A stretch of DNA of 60,623 bases from NCBI RefSeq assembly GCF_946885955.1, contig NZ_CAMPHI010000033.1, positions 1 through 60,623 on the forward strand. The letters run 5' to 3'. The notes below the pieces were generated by a model. That model was not told the DNA's origin, ran no database searches, and was given only the letters and a program-made list of their open reading frames with translations. The DNA comes from an uncultured Pseudomonas sp. (GTDB lineage Bacteria > Pseudomonadota > Gammaproteobacteria > Pseudomonadales > Pseudomonadaceae). The position numbers were made by a program, and so were the translations under genes. Of the stretch, positions 20,252-28,978 are shown one piece after another; positions within the stretch are counted from its first letter, which is position 1, and every line of letters begins with the position of its first letter.

Positions 20252-21844
20252 TCACGTGGAAAGCCGCTCGGCCAGCCGGGTCGCCAGTTTCGCCGTCAGG
20301 CCGTAGATCGACAGCTGAGGGTTGGCGCCGATGCTGGTGGGAAATAGCGAGCCGTCATGGATCGACAGGTTTGCTAGCTGATGATGCCGGCCGAGGCTGT
20401 CGGTTACCGCTTGGCGCGGGTCTTCGCCCATGGCGCAGCCGCCCATCACGTGGGCGCTGCCCAGGCGGGTGCGGTACAGCTCCAGGCTCAGACGGTCGAT
20501 CAGGCTCCTGGCCTCGGCCAGGGTCTTCACGTAGCCGGCGTCGGCGTGCAGCGGCAGCACCGCCTTGGCTCCGGCGGCGAACTGGATTTCCGCCATGCTG
20601 TGAAACGCCCGGCGCACGCCGTCCCAGGTGTAGTCGGTCATGCGATAGTCGAGCACCGGGCTGCCATCGCCGCGCAGTTCGACCTGGCCTTCGGCGCTGT
20701 CCGGGTGGAAGCCGTCGCGCAGCAAGGCGAGCATCACGTTGGTATGCGGCAATTGTTCCATGCGCAGGGCGTTGTCGATGCCGAAACGGCCGAGCAGGGT
20801 CGCGGTCAGCGCCGGTTGCAGGGGTGGCACTTCGAGTTTGTAGGACATGTGCCCGGCGGTGCCGTCCTGCCACTGGAAGTGGTCGGAGTAGATCGATTGC
20901 GGCGCGCCGTAGAACGGGTTGATCACCTGCTCGAACTGCGCCGCCGAGAAATTCACCAGATGCAGGAAGGTGCGCTTGCCGACGCGCTGGTGTGGGTCGG
21001 GGGCGTTCGAGCGCAGCAACAGGCCGGGGGTATTGATGCCGCCACCGGACAGTACATAGTGCCTGGCCTTGACCAGAACTTTGCGGCCGTTGGGCGCCAC
21101 GCTGCGCTCGTCCATGCCCAGGCACTCGATGCCGCTGACCTGATCGCCGTCGAACAGCAGGCGTTCGGCGCGCGCCAGGTAGAGCAGTTCTCCGCCCTTT
21201 TCCAGGGTTGCTGGAATGGTCGTGACCAGCATCGACTGCTTGGCGTTGGTCGGGCAGCCCATCCCGCAATAACCGAGGTTCCAGCAGCCGCGTACGTTGC
21301 GCGGGATCACGTGCCAGCTGTAGCCGAGCTTGTCGCAGCCGCTGCGGATCACCTGGTTGTTGGCGTTCGGCGGTACGGCCCAGGGCGCGACGCCCAGGCG
21401 CTGTTCCATCTGTTCGAACCAGGGCGCCATCTCCTCCGCGCCGTGGCCCTGCACGCCATGCTCGCTCGCCCAGTGTTCGAGGGTCGGGGGCGGGGTGCGG
21501 AAGCTCGAGGTCCAGTTGATCAGCGTGGTGCCGCCCACCGCGCGGCCCTGCATGATGGTGATGGCGCCGTCCTTGCTCATGCGGCCTATGCCTTCCTGGT
21601 ACAGGCTGGCATAGGCCGGGCCCTCGAGCATCTTGAAGTCGCTGCTGGTTTTCAGCGGGCCTTCCTCGATCAGCAGCACCTTGAAGCCGGCGGCGCTGAG
21701 AATTTCCGCTGTGGTGCCGCCGCCCGCGCCGCTGCCGACGATGGCGACATCGGCTTCGAGGGTCAGGTCATGCTCCAGGCGCGAGCCGTTGTAGGTTTTC
21801 CAGCCGCGGGCCAGGCCGTCGGCGAACAAATCAGGTACGGGCAT
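20252..21844 (-). CDS. GMC-family FAD oxidoreductase
   Basis: This 530-residue glucose-methanol-choline family flavoenzyme has the N-terminal FAD motif VAIVGSGAGGGTTAE (about 33-47), the GMC motif GGTTLINW (about 104-111) and a C-terminal domain with conserved His residues (SAHVMGGCAMGEDPR and the final SIGANPQLSIYGL). A Cys-rich stretch CWNLGYCGMGCPTNAK near 196 is typical of the long-chain alcohol or cholesterol-oxidase-like branch. No export signal is present. The gene is preceded by a Tat-signal small-subunit gene and an aldehyde dehydrogenase, so alcohol-to-aldehyde oxidation is the likely role. Confidence 0.88.
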   Translation of the reverse strand: MPVPDLFADGLARGWKTYNGSRLEHDLTLEADVAIVGSGAGGGTTAEILSAAGFKVLLIEEGPLKTSSDFKMLEGPAYASLYQEGIGRMSKDGAITIMQGRAVGGTTLINWTSSFRTPPPTLEHWASEHGVQGHGAEEMAPWFEQMEQRLGVAPWAVPPNANNQVIRSGCDKLGYSWHVIPRNVRGCWNLGYCGMGCPTNAKQSMLVTTIPATLEKGGELLYLARAERLLFDGDQVSGIECLGMDERSVAPNGRKVLVKARHYVLSGGGINTPGLLLRSNAPDPHQRVGKRTFLHLVNFSAAQFEQVINPFYGAPQSIYSDHFQWQDGTAGHMSYKLEVPPLQPALTATLLGRFGIDNALRMEQLPHTNVMLALLRDGFHPDSAEGQVELRGDGSPVLDYRMTDYTWDGVRRAFHSMAEIQFAAGAKAVLPLHADAGYVKTLAEARSLIDRLSLELYRTRLGSAHVMGGCAMGEDPRQAVTDSLGRHHQLANLSIHDGSLFPTSIGANPQLSIYGLTAKLATRLAERLST

Positions 21845-21877
21845 TTAAGGTTCTCTTTGGTGGGACGCGCTCAGCCG

Positions 21878-22423
21878 TCAGACGGTAGGTGGGCCGGGAT
21901 AGCCGCAATGCGCCCATGACTCCGCGCGGTCGTACCAGCTCATCATCACCAGTTGCAGCAGCGAGGCGTGGCCCATTTTCAGCAGGTCGAGGGAGCTGTT
22001 CTGCCAGCGCTGGAGAAAACTCCGCAGTTCATCGGTCGAGGCGTTTTCCCAGCTGCCCCATATGCCGGTCAGCGGGCCGCGGGTAACCGGCATGGCCAGC
22101 ACGTCGAACAGTTGCAGGGTGAGCTTGAGCAGTTCCGGCGAGAGATGGTTGAGGCTGTAGTCGAGGCTTTGCAGCGTGCCGGCGATGGCCTGGGGCATCG
22201 CCTGTGGATCGACCGCGCCTTCGAGCATCACCGGGATCGCGGCGTGCAGAAAGGCCAGGTCGCTGGCGCGGATCACCGCGAACCCGGCTTGCGGCGTGCT
22301 CGCCGAGCAGCCGCTGAGGCTGGCGGTGAGGCCGGCCGTGGCGAGGAAGGCCGAGCCGAGCAGGCCGACCTTCAACAGATTGCGCCGCGACAGGCCGGGC
22401 GTTGCGATAGGGGTGGCGTTCAT
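21878..22423 (-). CDS. Tat-signal small subunit, partner of GMC oxidoreductase
   Basis: This 181-residue protein begins with a twin-arginine signal (SRRNLLKVG at about 12-20), a hydrophobic core and a lipobox-like LSGCSA, so it is likely exported folded and perhaps lipid-anchored. The remaining helical domain looks like the gluconate 2-dehydrogenase subunit 3 family. It directly precedes the GMC oxidoreductase (33-base gap). By analogy with gluconate dehydrogenase it could carry the signal-less large subunit through Tat. The pairing is seen; the export partnership is inferred. Confidence 0.75.
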   Translation of the reverse strand: MNATPIATPGLSRRNLLKVGLLGSAFLATAGLTASLSGCSASTPQAGFAVIRASDLAFLHAAIPVMLEGAVDPQAMPQAIAGTLQSLDYSLNHLSPELLKLTLQLFDVLAMPVTRGPLTGIWGSWENASTDELRSFLQRWQNSSLDLLKMGHASLLQLVMMSWYDRAESWAHCGYPGPPTV

Positions 22424-22447
22424 TTCTGGGTTTTCCGGCGACGGCGA

Positions 22448-23890
22448 TTAGCGAACGAACAATTTATAGATCAGCTTCTGCAGCGCCGTGCCGTAAGGCG
22501 GGTAGATCAGCTTGGCGGCGTTGAAGCGTTGCTTGATCAGCACGCCCTTGGCCTTGCTGAACGTGAGGAAGCCTTCGTGGCCGTGGTAATGGCCCATGCC
22601 GGAGGGGCCGATGCCGCCGAACGGCATGTCGTCCTGGGCCACGTGCAACAGGGTGTCGTTGAGGCACACGCCGCCGGAGTGGGTTTCATGCAGCACGCGC
22701 TGCTGCTCGGCCTTGTCGTAGCCGAAGTAGTAGAGCGCCAGCGGCCGGGCGCGTTTATTGATGTAGGCGAAGGCGTCATCCAGCGTTGCGTAGGGGACGA
22801 TCGGCAGCAGTGGGCCGAAAATTTCCTCCTGCATGACCTTCATCTCGTCGCTGACGTTGAGCAGCACGCTGAACGGCATGCGCCGGCCCTGGCCCTGCTC
22901 GTACAGCGGAACAACGCTCGCGCCTTTGCTTTCGGCATCCTTCAGGTAGCCGTTGAGGCGCATATGCTGGCGTTCGTTGACGATGCTCGTGTAGTCCGGG
23001 TTGTTCTCCAGCTGCGGGTAGAAGCGCCGCACGGCGGCGCGATAGGCCTCGACGAAGCCTTCGACACGGTGCTCGGGTACCAGCACATAGTCCGGCGCCA
23101 CGCAGGTCTGCCCGGCGTTCAGGGTCTTGCCGAAGGCGATGCGCTCGGCGGCATCCGCCAGCGGTACATCGGCGGAGACGATGGCCGGCGATTTGCCGCC
23201 CAGCTCCAGGGTCACCGGGGTGAGGTTTTCCGCCGCGGCGCGCATCACGTGCTTGCCGATGCTGGTAGCGCCGGTGAACAGCAGGTGGTCGAACGGCAGC
23301 TTGGAGAACGCCACGCCGACTTCCGCCTCACCGAGCACCACACTCACCAGGTCTTCGGGAAAGACCTTGGCCAACAGGTCCTTGACCAGTTGCGAGGTGG
23401 CCGGGGTCGACTCGCTCATCTTGATCATTACCCGGTTGCCGGCCGACAGCGCGCCGACCAGCGGGCCGATGGCGAGAAACAGTGGGTAGTTCCACGGCAC
23501 TATCACCCCGACCACGCCGAGCGGCTGATAGATCACCCTCGCCGCAGCCGGCATGAATTGCAGGCCGACGCTACGCCGCGAGGGCTTCATCCATTTTTTG
23601 ATGCGCTTGGTCGCGTAGTGGATGCCGTGCAGGCTGGGCATCAGCTCGGCGATCAGGGTTTCGTCGGCGCTGCGGTTGCCGAAGTCCTGGGAAATCGCCT
23701 GGATCAGCGCCTCGCGCTGCTCGCTCAACAACTCGCTCAGGGCCTTGAGCCACATGATGCGCTGCTCGGCGGACGGCATGCGGTTGCCGTCGAACGCCTG
23801 GCATTGCAGCGCGAAGCTGGCCTGCAGTTGGTCGATCTGCTGCTGGCTGTGTTGCTGATTCTGTTGCAACTGGGCGATCTCGGCGACCAT
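22448..23890 (-). CDS. Coniferyl-type aldehyde dehydrogenase
   Basis: This 480-residue NAD(P)-dependent aldehyde dehydrogenase has the catalytic Glu229 in VTLELGGKSP and nucleophile Cys263 in NAGQTCVAPDY, with the PWNYPL nucleotide-region motif at 132-137. Similarity is to coniferyl aldehyde dehydrogenase and fatty-aldehyde relatives; a C-terminal hydrophobic segment (KLIYPPYGTALQKLIYKLF) may touch the membrane. It is first in the operon with the Tat partner and GMC oxidoreductase, and would oxidise the aldehyde made by the latter. The TetR gene lies divergently. Confidence 0.88.
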   Translation of the reverse strand: MVAEIAQLQQNQQHSQQQIDQLQASFALQCQAFDGNRMPSAEQRIMWLKALSELLSEQREALIQAISQDFGNRSADETLIAELMPSLHGIHYATKRIKKWMKPSRRSVGLQFMPAAARVIYQPLGVVGVIVPWNYPLFLAIGPLVGALSAGNRVMIKMSESTPATSQLVKDLLAKVFPEDLVSVVLGEAEVGVAFSKLPFDHLLFTGATSIGKHVMRAAAENLTPVTLELGGKSPAIVSADVPLADAAERIAFGKTLNAGQTCVAPDYVLVPEHRVEGFVEAYRAAVRRFYPQLENNPDYTSIVNERQHMRLNGYLKDAESKGASVVPLYEQGQGRRMPFSVLLNVSDEMKVMQEEIFGPLLPIVPYATLDDAFAYINKRARPLALYYFGYDKAEQQRVLHETHSGGVCLNDTLLHVAQDDMPFGGIGPSGMGHYHGHEGFLTFSKAKGVLIKQRFNAAKLIYPPYGTALQKLIYKLFVR

Positions 23891-23985
23891 GGGCTGGCTC
23901 CTCGGCGTGGCGCTGGCGAATTCGGCTCGCCGGGGTGGGCGAGCGGTCGATCCACCTGGGTGGGCTAGAAAGGTCTGCTGGATTT

Positions 23986-24003
23986 TTAGAGCAATTACTC
24001 TAA
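23986..24003. promoter_or_regulatory. Palindromic operator, probably for the TetR regulator
   Basis: TTAGAGCAATTACTCTAA has perfect six-base arms and is symmetric at 16 of 18 positions. It sits in the 224-base divergent region between the aldehyde dehydrogenase and TetR genes, about 95 bases from the former start and 110 from the latter. Size and symmetry fit a TetR-family site. Confidence 0.65.
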
Positions 24004-24114
24004 TCTGTCAAATGCCAGCAGTCGGCGTGTGCCGCCATAGCCAGGCGCGCGGGTGGCGCCGCGGGCACTTCACCCTGTACCTTTACCGGGCTTCCGAGCC
24101 GAGATAGAGCAGTT

Positions 24115-24774
24115 ATGGCCATTCCACCGAAAACCCGCGAGCGCATCGTCCAGGCCAGCCTCGAGTTGTTCAACGCCCAGGGCGAGCGCGCGGTCAGTAC
24201 TAATCACATCGCCGCGCACCTGGGCATTTCCCCGGGCAACCTGTACTACCACTTCCGCAACAAGCAGGCGATCATCGCCGAGTTGTTCGGGCAGTACGAA
24301 ACCCGGGTGGACACCTTCCTGCGCCGGCCCGATGCCCGTGCGATGACCATCGACGACAAAACCTTTTATCTGGAAGCGCTGCTGGCGGCGATGTGGCATT
24401 ACCGCTTTCTGCATCGCGATCTGGAGCATCTGCTCGACAGCGATCCGGCACTGGCCGAGCGTTACCGGCTGTTCGCCAAGCGTTGTCTGCTGGGCGCACA
24501 GGATATCTACCAGGGCTTCGTCGAGGCCGGCATTTTGCTGATGACCCCGGCGCAGATCGAGGCGCTGACGCTCAACGGCTGGATCATCATGACCTCCTGG
24601 GTGCGCTTTCTCTGCACCACGCGCGGTAATCCGGGGGATCTCAGCGAGGAGATGCTGCGCCGCGGCATCTATCAGGTGCTGGCGCTGGAAGGCGGCTATA
24701 TCGCGCCGCAAGCGCGGGATGCGGTCGAGGCGCTGTACCGCAAGCTGCATGTGCCGCTGGAGCAGGTGCTCTGA
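24115..24774 (+). CDS. TetR-family repressor
   Basis: This 219-residue regulator has an N-terminal TetR helix-turn-helix (about 10-55, STNHIAAHLGISPGNLYYHF) and a C-terminal ligand domain of the DUF5122-like alpha-helical type. It is divergent from the aldehyde dehydrogenase/Tat partner/GMC operon with a palindrome between them, so it most likely represses that operon and perhaps itself. The inducer may be an alcohol, aldehyde or fatty acid substrate; that is inference. Confidence 0.9.
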   Translation: MAIPPKTRERIVQASLELFNAQGERAVSTNHIAAHLGISPGNLYYHFRNKQAIIAELFGQYETRVDTFLRRPDARAMTIDDKTFYLEALLAAMWHYRFLHRDLEHLLDSDPALAERYRLFAKRCLLGAQDIYQGFVEAGILLMTPAQIEALTLNGWIIMTSWVRFLCTTRGNPGDLSEEMLRRGIYQVLALEGGYIAPQARDAVEALYRKLHVPLEQVL

Positions 24775-24886
24775 GGTCACGGCGAAGCGCAGGCTACTCT
24801 TACCAAGAAGCGCTGCTGGCGGTTGCCGCATCGGCAGGTTCCTGGGTGCTCACAATCAGCCACTAAATTTAAGCGAGCTCGGGTAT

Positions 24887-25741
24887 ATGTGCAGTCGCTG
24901 GCTATGGGGTGTGATCTTGGGCAGTGTTTGCTGCGCGTTGGCGCACGCAGACAGTGGGCTGCGGGTCTGCCAGCACGAGCCCGAGAAGTATGGCTACCGG
25001 CTTGAACTGGTTGAGTTGATTCTCGAGCGCACGGCCAAGCGCTATGGGGCGCGCCAGATACTGCCCGGCGACGGCCAGGACCCGCCGCAGGATCGCTGTC
25101 TTGCGCTGCTGCGCAAAGGGCTGGTGGACCTGGCCTATGTGCCGCCCACCGAGGAGCGTCAGCGCGACTTTCTGATGCTGCCCTTCGATCTGCACAATGG
25201 CATGTTGGGCTACCGCGTGTTGTTGATCCATCGCGCCGACGCGGCACGATTCGCCCGGGTCAACAATATCGACGATCTGCGCCAGCTGCTGGGCGGCTTT
25301 GGCAGCCAGTGGAGCGACTATGCCCTGTTCGCGCACAATCGCCTGCCAGTGGTCGGGGTGGTCAACCCCGACAATTTGCTGCCGATGCTCGACAAGCACC
25401 GCTTCGCTTACTACCACCGGGGGTTGCACGAGGCCTGGAAAGAACTGGCGGCACACGCTCAGCAGTACCCGCAACTGATGGTCGAGCCGCATCTGGCACT
25501 GGTCTACAACTTGCCGGTGTATTTCACCTTTAACCGCGATGATCCGGGGCTCAAGCAGCGCTTTGCCGAAGGCCTGGCGCAGATCCGCGCCGATGGCAGC
25601 TTTCGCGCGCTGTTCCTGCATCACTTCGGCGAACTGGCGAAACAGGCGCAATTGGATAAACGCACCTTGATTCCCCTCGAAAACCCATCGTTCAGCGGGC
25701 AGCCAAGCCGTGACACCAGCCTTTGGCTGACGCCCGAATAG
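24887..25741 (+). CDS. Periplasmic solute-binding protein (family 3-like)
   Basis: This 284-residue protein has an N-terminal signal peptide (MCSRWLWGVILGSVCCALAHA) and a bilobed binding-protein fold related to amino-acid binding proteins (ELVELILERTAKRYG, then AYVPPTEERQRDF and a hinge-like region). No ABC permease or ATPase gene is adjacent, so it may serve a distant transporter or act as a sensor or orphan. The ATG at 24887 gives the signal peptide; the frame is open upstream through the end of the TetR gene but those residues are not a signal. Confidence 0.7.
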   Translation: MCSRWLWGVILGSVCCALAHADSGLRVCQHEPEKYGYRLELVELILERTAKRYGARQILPGDGQDPPQDRCLALLRKGLVDLAYVPPTEERQRDFLMLPFDLHNGMLGYRVLLIHRADAARFARVNNIDDLRQLLGGFGSQWSDYALFAHNRLPVVGVVNPDNLLPMLDKHRFAYYHRGLHEAWKELAAHAQQYPQLMVEPHLALVYNLPVYFTFNRDDPGLKQRFAEGLAQIRADGSFRALFLHHFGELAKQAQLDKRTLIPLENPSFSGQPSRDTSLWLTPE

Positions 25742-25774
25742 TGGGTGTCGACGGAATGGGTTGGTTGCGCCGTG

Positions 25775-26764
25775 TCAGGCATTGACCAAGTCTGTCAGCC
25801 ACTGCGGAATACGCCGCTCCAGGTAGTAACCGGGCCTGCGTGGCGAGCCGTCGACGAAGCCGACATGGCCGCCGTGATCGTGCAATTCCATTTCGGTGCT
25901 GGCCGACAGTTCGCTGAGATCAGGCACGCTGTGGCTGAACACGAAAGGGTCGTCGGCGGCCTGGATGATCAGCGTCGGGGTCTCGATGCGACCGAGGAAG
26001 TAGCGGCTGGAGGCACGCTTGTAATAGTCCTGGGCGTCGGCGTAGCCGTGCAGGGGCGCGGTGATGCGGCCGTCGAAATCCCAGAACGTGCGCATACCGT
26101 CCAGCGGACCGAGTTTCTCCAGGGTCGACAGGCGATCGGCCTGGCCCTGGTGGCTGAACAGGCGTTGCTTGTCCTTCACGTAGGCGATCATTTCGCGCAT
26201 GAAATGCGCCTGATAAACCCGCGAGAAACCGAGGCCGATACGGTCGGCGCACTGGTCCAGGCGAAACGGCACCGATACTGCCACCGCGCCCTGCAGCTGG
26301 CTGTCCGCGCCGCTTTCGCCGAGGTATTTGAGCAGCACATTGCCGCCCAGGGAGTAGCCCACGGCATACAGCGGTGCCAGCGGCCGTTGCGCGCGCAGGT
26401 GGCGCACGGTTTCGGCCAGGTCCTCGCTGGCGCCGGAGTGATAGCCGCGCGGCAGCAGGTTGGGCTCGCCCGAGCAACCGCGCCAGTTCAGCGCCACGCT
26501 GGCCCAGCCGCGCGCCGCCAGGGCCTGCTGCAAGCCCAGTGCGTAGAGCGAGTTGGACGAGCCGGTCAGGCCGTGCAGCACCAGCACCAAGGGCGCTTTC
26601 GCCTCGTGCGGGCCATGCCAGTCGAGGTCGAGAAAGTCGCCGTCCTCCAGCCATAACCGCTCGCGTTGGCGCTGCAGCGCCGGCGGTTTGCGGCACATTG
26701 GGTTCCACAGTGTTTGCAGATGCGGATTGGGGAGCCACCAGGCGGGTTTGAAGGTCGGCTTCAT
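25775..26764 (-). CDS. YheT-family alpha/beta hydrolase
   Basis: This 329-residue alpha/beta hydrolase has the oxyanion region HGLTGSSNS, nucleophile Ser in VGYSLGGNVLLKYLGE, and catalytic Asp (ADDPF) and His (DHGGHVGFV) late in the chain. The N-terminus FKPAWWLPNPHLQTLWNP is diagnostic of the YheT family of esterase-like proteins. The ATG at 26764 is preferred; an upstream frame extension is antisense noise. It lies 118 bases after rsmD with REP-like palindromes between. Confidence 0.9.
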   Translation of the reverse strand: MKPTFKPAWWLPNPHLQTLWNPMCRKPPALQRQRERLWLEDGDFLDLDWHGPHEAKAPLVLVLHGLTGSSNSLYALGLQQALAARGWASVALNWRGCSGEPNLLPRGYHSGASEDLAETVRHLRAQRPLAPLYAVGYSLGGNVLLKYLGESGADSQLQGAVAVSVPFRLDQCADRIGLGFSRVYQAHFMREMIAYVKDKQRLFSHQGQADRLSTLEKLGPLDGMRTFWDFDGRITAPLHGYADAQDYYKRASSRYFLGRIETPTLIIQAADDPFVFSHSVPDLSELSASTEMELHDHGGHVGFVDGSPRRPGYYLERRIPQWLTDLVNA

Positions 26765-26807
26765 GCTGGTTGCCTGTCGATCCTGTGGTGCTGCAAGACC
26801 CGCAATT

Positions 26808-26878
26808 CCGTAGCCCTGATAAGCGACAGCGCAAGCAGGATTACCGAGTTCCGGATTGCGCCAAGGCTTATCCGGGCT
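26808..26878. repeat. Degenerate REP-like inverted pair
   Basis: CGTAGCCCTGATAAGCG on the left and GGCTTATCCGGGCTTCG on the right are imperfect inverted copies of the CGTAGCCCGGATAAG-type palindrome common in pseudomonads. It lies between rsmD and the yheT-like gene. Confidence 0.5.
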
Positions 26879-26882
26879 TCGC

Positions 26883-27485
26883 TCAGGCCCCCGGCGCGCT
26901 GCGTTGCCATAGCGCGTAATACACCTGCCCGGCCTTCTGTTCGCGGTGCAGGCGCCAGTTGCCCGGCATGCCGAGGCTCGAGGGTGGGTTTTCGCTTTCG
27001 GTATACACCCAGGCATCGGCGGCGAGCCAGCCCTTTTCTTCCAGCAGGTTACAGGCGGGCAGCAGCAGATCCTGGCTGAACGGCGGGTCGAGAAACACCA
27101 GGTCGAAGGGGCTGGCGGGCTGGCTGCTCAGGTAGGCGATGGCATCGCTCTGGAGCAACTGACCGTTATCGCAGCGCAGGGTCGCCAGGTGACCGCGCAG
27201 GCTGGCCACAGCGGCGGGGTTGAGGTCCAGCGCCAGGGCGCTGCCGGCCCCGCGCGAAAGGGCCTCGAGGAACAGCGCGCCGCTGCCGGCGAAGGCGTCG
27301 AGCACCTTGGCGCCTTCGACGTAGGGCGCCAGCCAGTTGAACAGCGTCTCGCGCACCCGGTTCGGCGTGGGGCGCAAGCCGGCGGCCATGGGGAAGTCGA
27401 ACTGCCGCGAACGCCATTGCCCGCCGATGATCCGCAGGCGGCCATCGCCGCCATGGGAAGGTGCCGCTTTATTGGGTTTGCGCAT
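26883..27485 (-). CDS. rsmD: 16S rRNA m2G966 methyltransferase
   Basis: This 200-residue SAM-dependent methyltransferase modifies G966 of 16S rRNA. Motifs are LRIIGGQWRSR, RPTPNRVRETLFNWL, the SAM loop VLDAFAGSGALFLEALSRG and the catalytic DPPF in LVFLDPPFSQDLL. Its start overlaps the stop of the M16 partner gene in an ATGA. The link of rsmD to ftsYEX-rpoH nearby is typical of gammaproteobacteria. Confidence 0.95.
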   Translation of the reverse strand: MRKPNKAAPSHGGDGRLRIIGGQWRSRQFDFPMAAGLRPTPNRVRETLFNWLAPYVEGAKVLDAFAGSGALFLEALSRGAGSALALDLNPAAVASLRGHLATLRCDNGQLLQSDAIAYLSSQPASPFDLVFLDPPFSQDLLLPACNLLEEKGWLAADAWVYTESENPPSSLGMPGNWRLHREQKAGQVYYALWQRSAPGA

Positions 27486-28978
27486 CAGTGCTCCGGTACG
27501 CCCGCAGGTTGTTCGATGGGCGTATCGCTGGGTGGAGGCAGTTCTTTCTGTTCGACGGTCGGGCCGGCGCTGACGATCACCAGCGCATCGGCATCGAGGT
27601 GCTTGGTCATGGCGGCCTTGACCTGTTCGACACTGAGCGCCTGAACCTCGCGCATAAAGTCTTCCAGATAGGTCAGCGGCAGGTCGTAGAACCCCATGGA
27701 GCCGAGCTGGCCGACGATATCGGCGTTGCTCGCGGTGGACAGCGGGAAGCTGCCGGACAATTCGCGCTTGGCATCGTCCAGTTCCTGCTGGGTGGGCCCC
27801 TTGGCCAGGTATTCGCGCAGCAGATCCTGGACCAGTTGCAGGGTGCCGGTGCTGAGTTCGGCGCGGGTTTGCAGGGTGATCATGAACGGCCCGCGCGTCT
27901 GCATGGCACTGAAGCCGGAGTAGACGCCGTAGGTCAGCCCGCGTTTTTCCCGCACCTCGGTCATCAGGCGCGTGCCGAAACCGCCGCCGCCGAAGATCTG
28001 GTTGCCCAGGTAGAGCGCGGCGTAGTCGGGGTCGCTGCGTTCGATACCGAGCTCGGCGATCATCAGGTGGGTCTGGTTGGACGGGAACTCGATATGACTG
28101 AGCCCGGCCTTAGGCGCTTGTGGCTCGCCAATCGGCGGCAGTGCCGGGCCGCGTGGCAAGGCGGCGGAGACCTGGGCCGCGACGGTTTCGGCCTCTTCGC
28201 GAGACAGGTCGCCGACCAGGGCGATCACCGCATTGCCCGCCGCATAGGCCTTGGCATGGAACGCCAGGAGCTGCTCGCGGCTGATCTGCGGGATCGATTC
28301 GGCGCTGCCGTCGCTTGGGTGGCCATAGGGGTGGTCACCATAGAGGCGTTCGAACAATTCCAGGCTGGCCAGCTTACCGGGGTTCTGCTTCTGGTACTCG
28401 AAACCGGCCAGCAGCTGGTTCTTGATCCGCGCCAGCGAGTCTTCGGGGAAGGTCGGCTGGCCGAGTACCTGGTTGAACAGCGCCAGCGCCGGCGTCCGTT
28501 GTTCCGGTGCGCTGAGGCTGCGCAGGCTGGCCACCGCCATGTCGCGGTAGGCACCGTTGCCGAATTCCGCGCCGAGACCTTCGAAGCCGGCGGCGATGGC
28601 GCCGACGTCCTTGCCCGGCACGCCTTCGTTGAGCATGGCGTTGGTCAGCATCGCCAGGCCGGGTACGCCCTGGTCCTGGCTGCTACCGCCAGCAAAGGTC
28701 AGGCGCAGGTCGAACATCGGCAGTTCACGGGCTTCGACGAACAGCACTTTGGCGCCTTCCGCGGTGCGCCAGGTCTGGATATTCAGGTCGCGCCGGCTTG
28801 GCGGCTGCTCGCCGAGTTCGGCCAGCGAGGTGATAGTGGTGGCGGTGTTCGACTCCTGCGTCTGCGCCGCTGGTGGCGGGGCGACTTCGGGATTGTCGAG
28901 CGTCAGTGCGAGCATCGTGACCAGGGTCGCGATCACCAGGCCGAGCAGGCCATAACGCATACCGTTGCCCTTATTCAT
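27485..28978 (-). CDS. M16 peptidase homologue without zinc site
   Basis: This 497-residue protein has an M16 fold: two repeated halves, a membrane-anchor segment (about 8-28) and a Pro/Ala-rich linker. Where M16 peptidases carry HXXEH it has GLAMLTNAMLNEG, so it cannot bind catalytic zinc. It retains the C-half motif EKRGLTYGVYSGFSA with the Arg/Tyr pair that closes the active site in the partner. It follows the HALEH-containing gene with an eight-base overlap and overlaps rsmD. The pair fits the heterodimeric M16B arrangement, this one being the substrate-binding half. Confidence 0.87.
   Translation of the reverse strand: MNKGNGMRYGLLGLVIATLVTMLALTLDNPEVAPPPAAQTQESNTATTITSLAELGEQPPSRRDLNIQTWRTAEGAKVLFVEARELPMFDLRLTFAGGSSQDQGVPGLAMLTNAMLNEGVPGKDVGAIAAGFEGLGAEFGNGAYRDMAVASLRSLSAPEQRTPALALFNQVLGQPTFPEDSLARIKNQLLAGFEYQKQNPGKLASLELFERLYGDHPYGHPSDGSAESIPQISREQLLAFHAKAYAAGNAVIALVGDLSREEAETVAAQVSAALPRGPALPPIGEPQAPKAGLSHIEFPSNQTHLMIAELGIERSDPDYAALYLGNQIFGGGGFGTRLMTEVREKRGLTYGVYSGFSAMQTRGPFMITLQTRAELSTGTLQLVQDLLREYLAKGPTQQELDDAKRELSGSFPLSTASNADIVGQLGSMGFYDLPLTYLEDFMREVQALSVEQVKAAMTKHLDADALVIVSAGPTVEQKELPPPSDTPIEQPAGVPEH

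Noticed and set aside
21953..23968. Plus-strand 671-codon frame
   Set aside because: It is antisense to the aldehyde dehydrogenase and Tat-partner genes, both of which have intact catalytic or signal motifs.
24719..24886. Extended N-terminus of the solute-binding protein
   Set aside because: The extra residues overlap the end of the TetR gene and would bury the signal peptide that begins at 24887.
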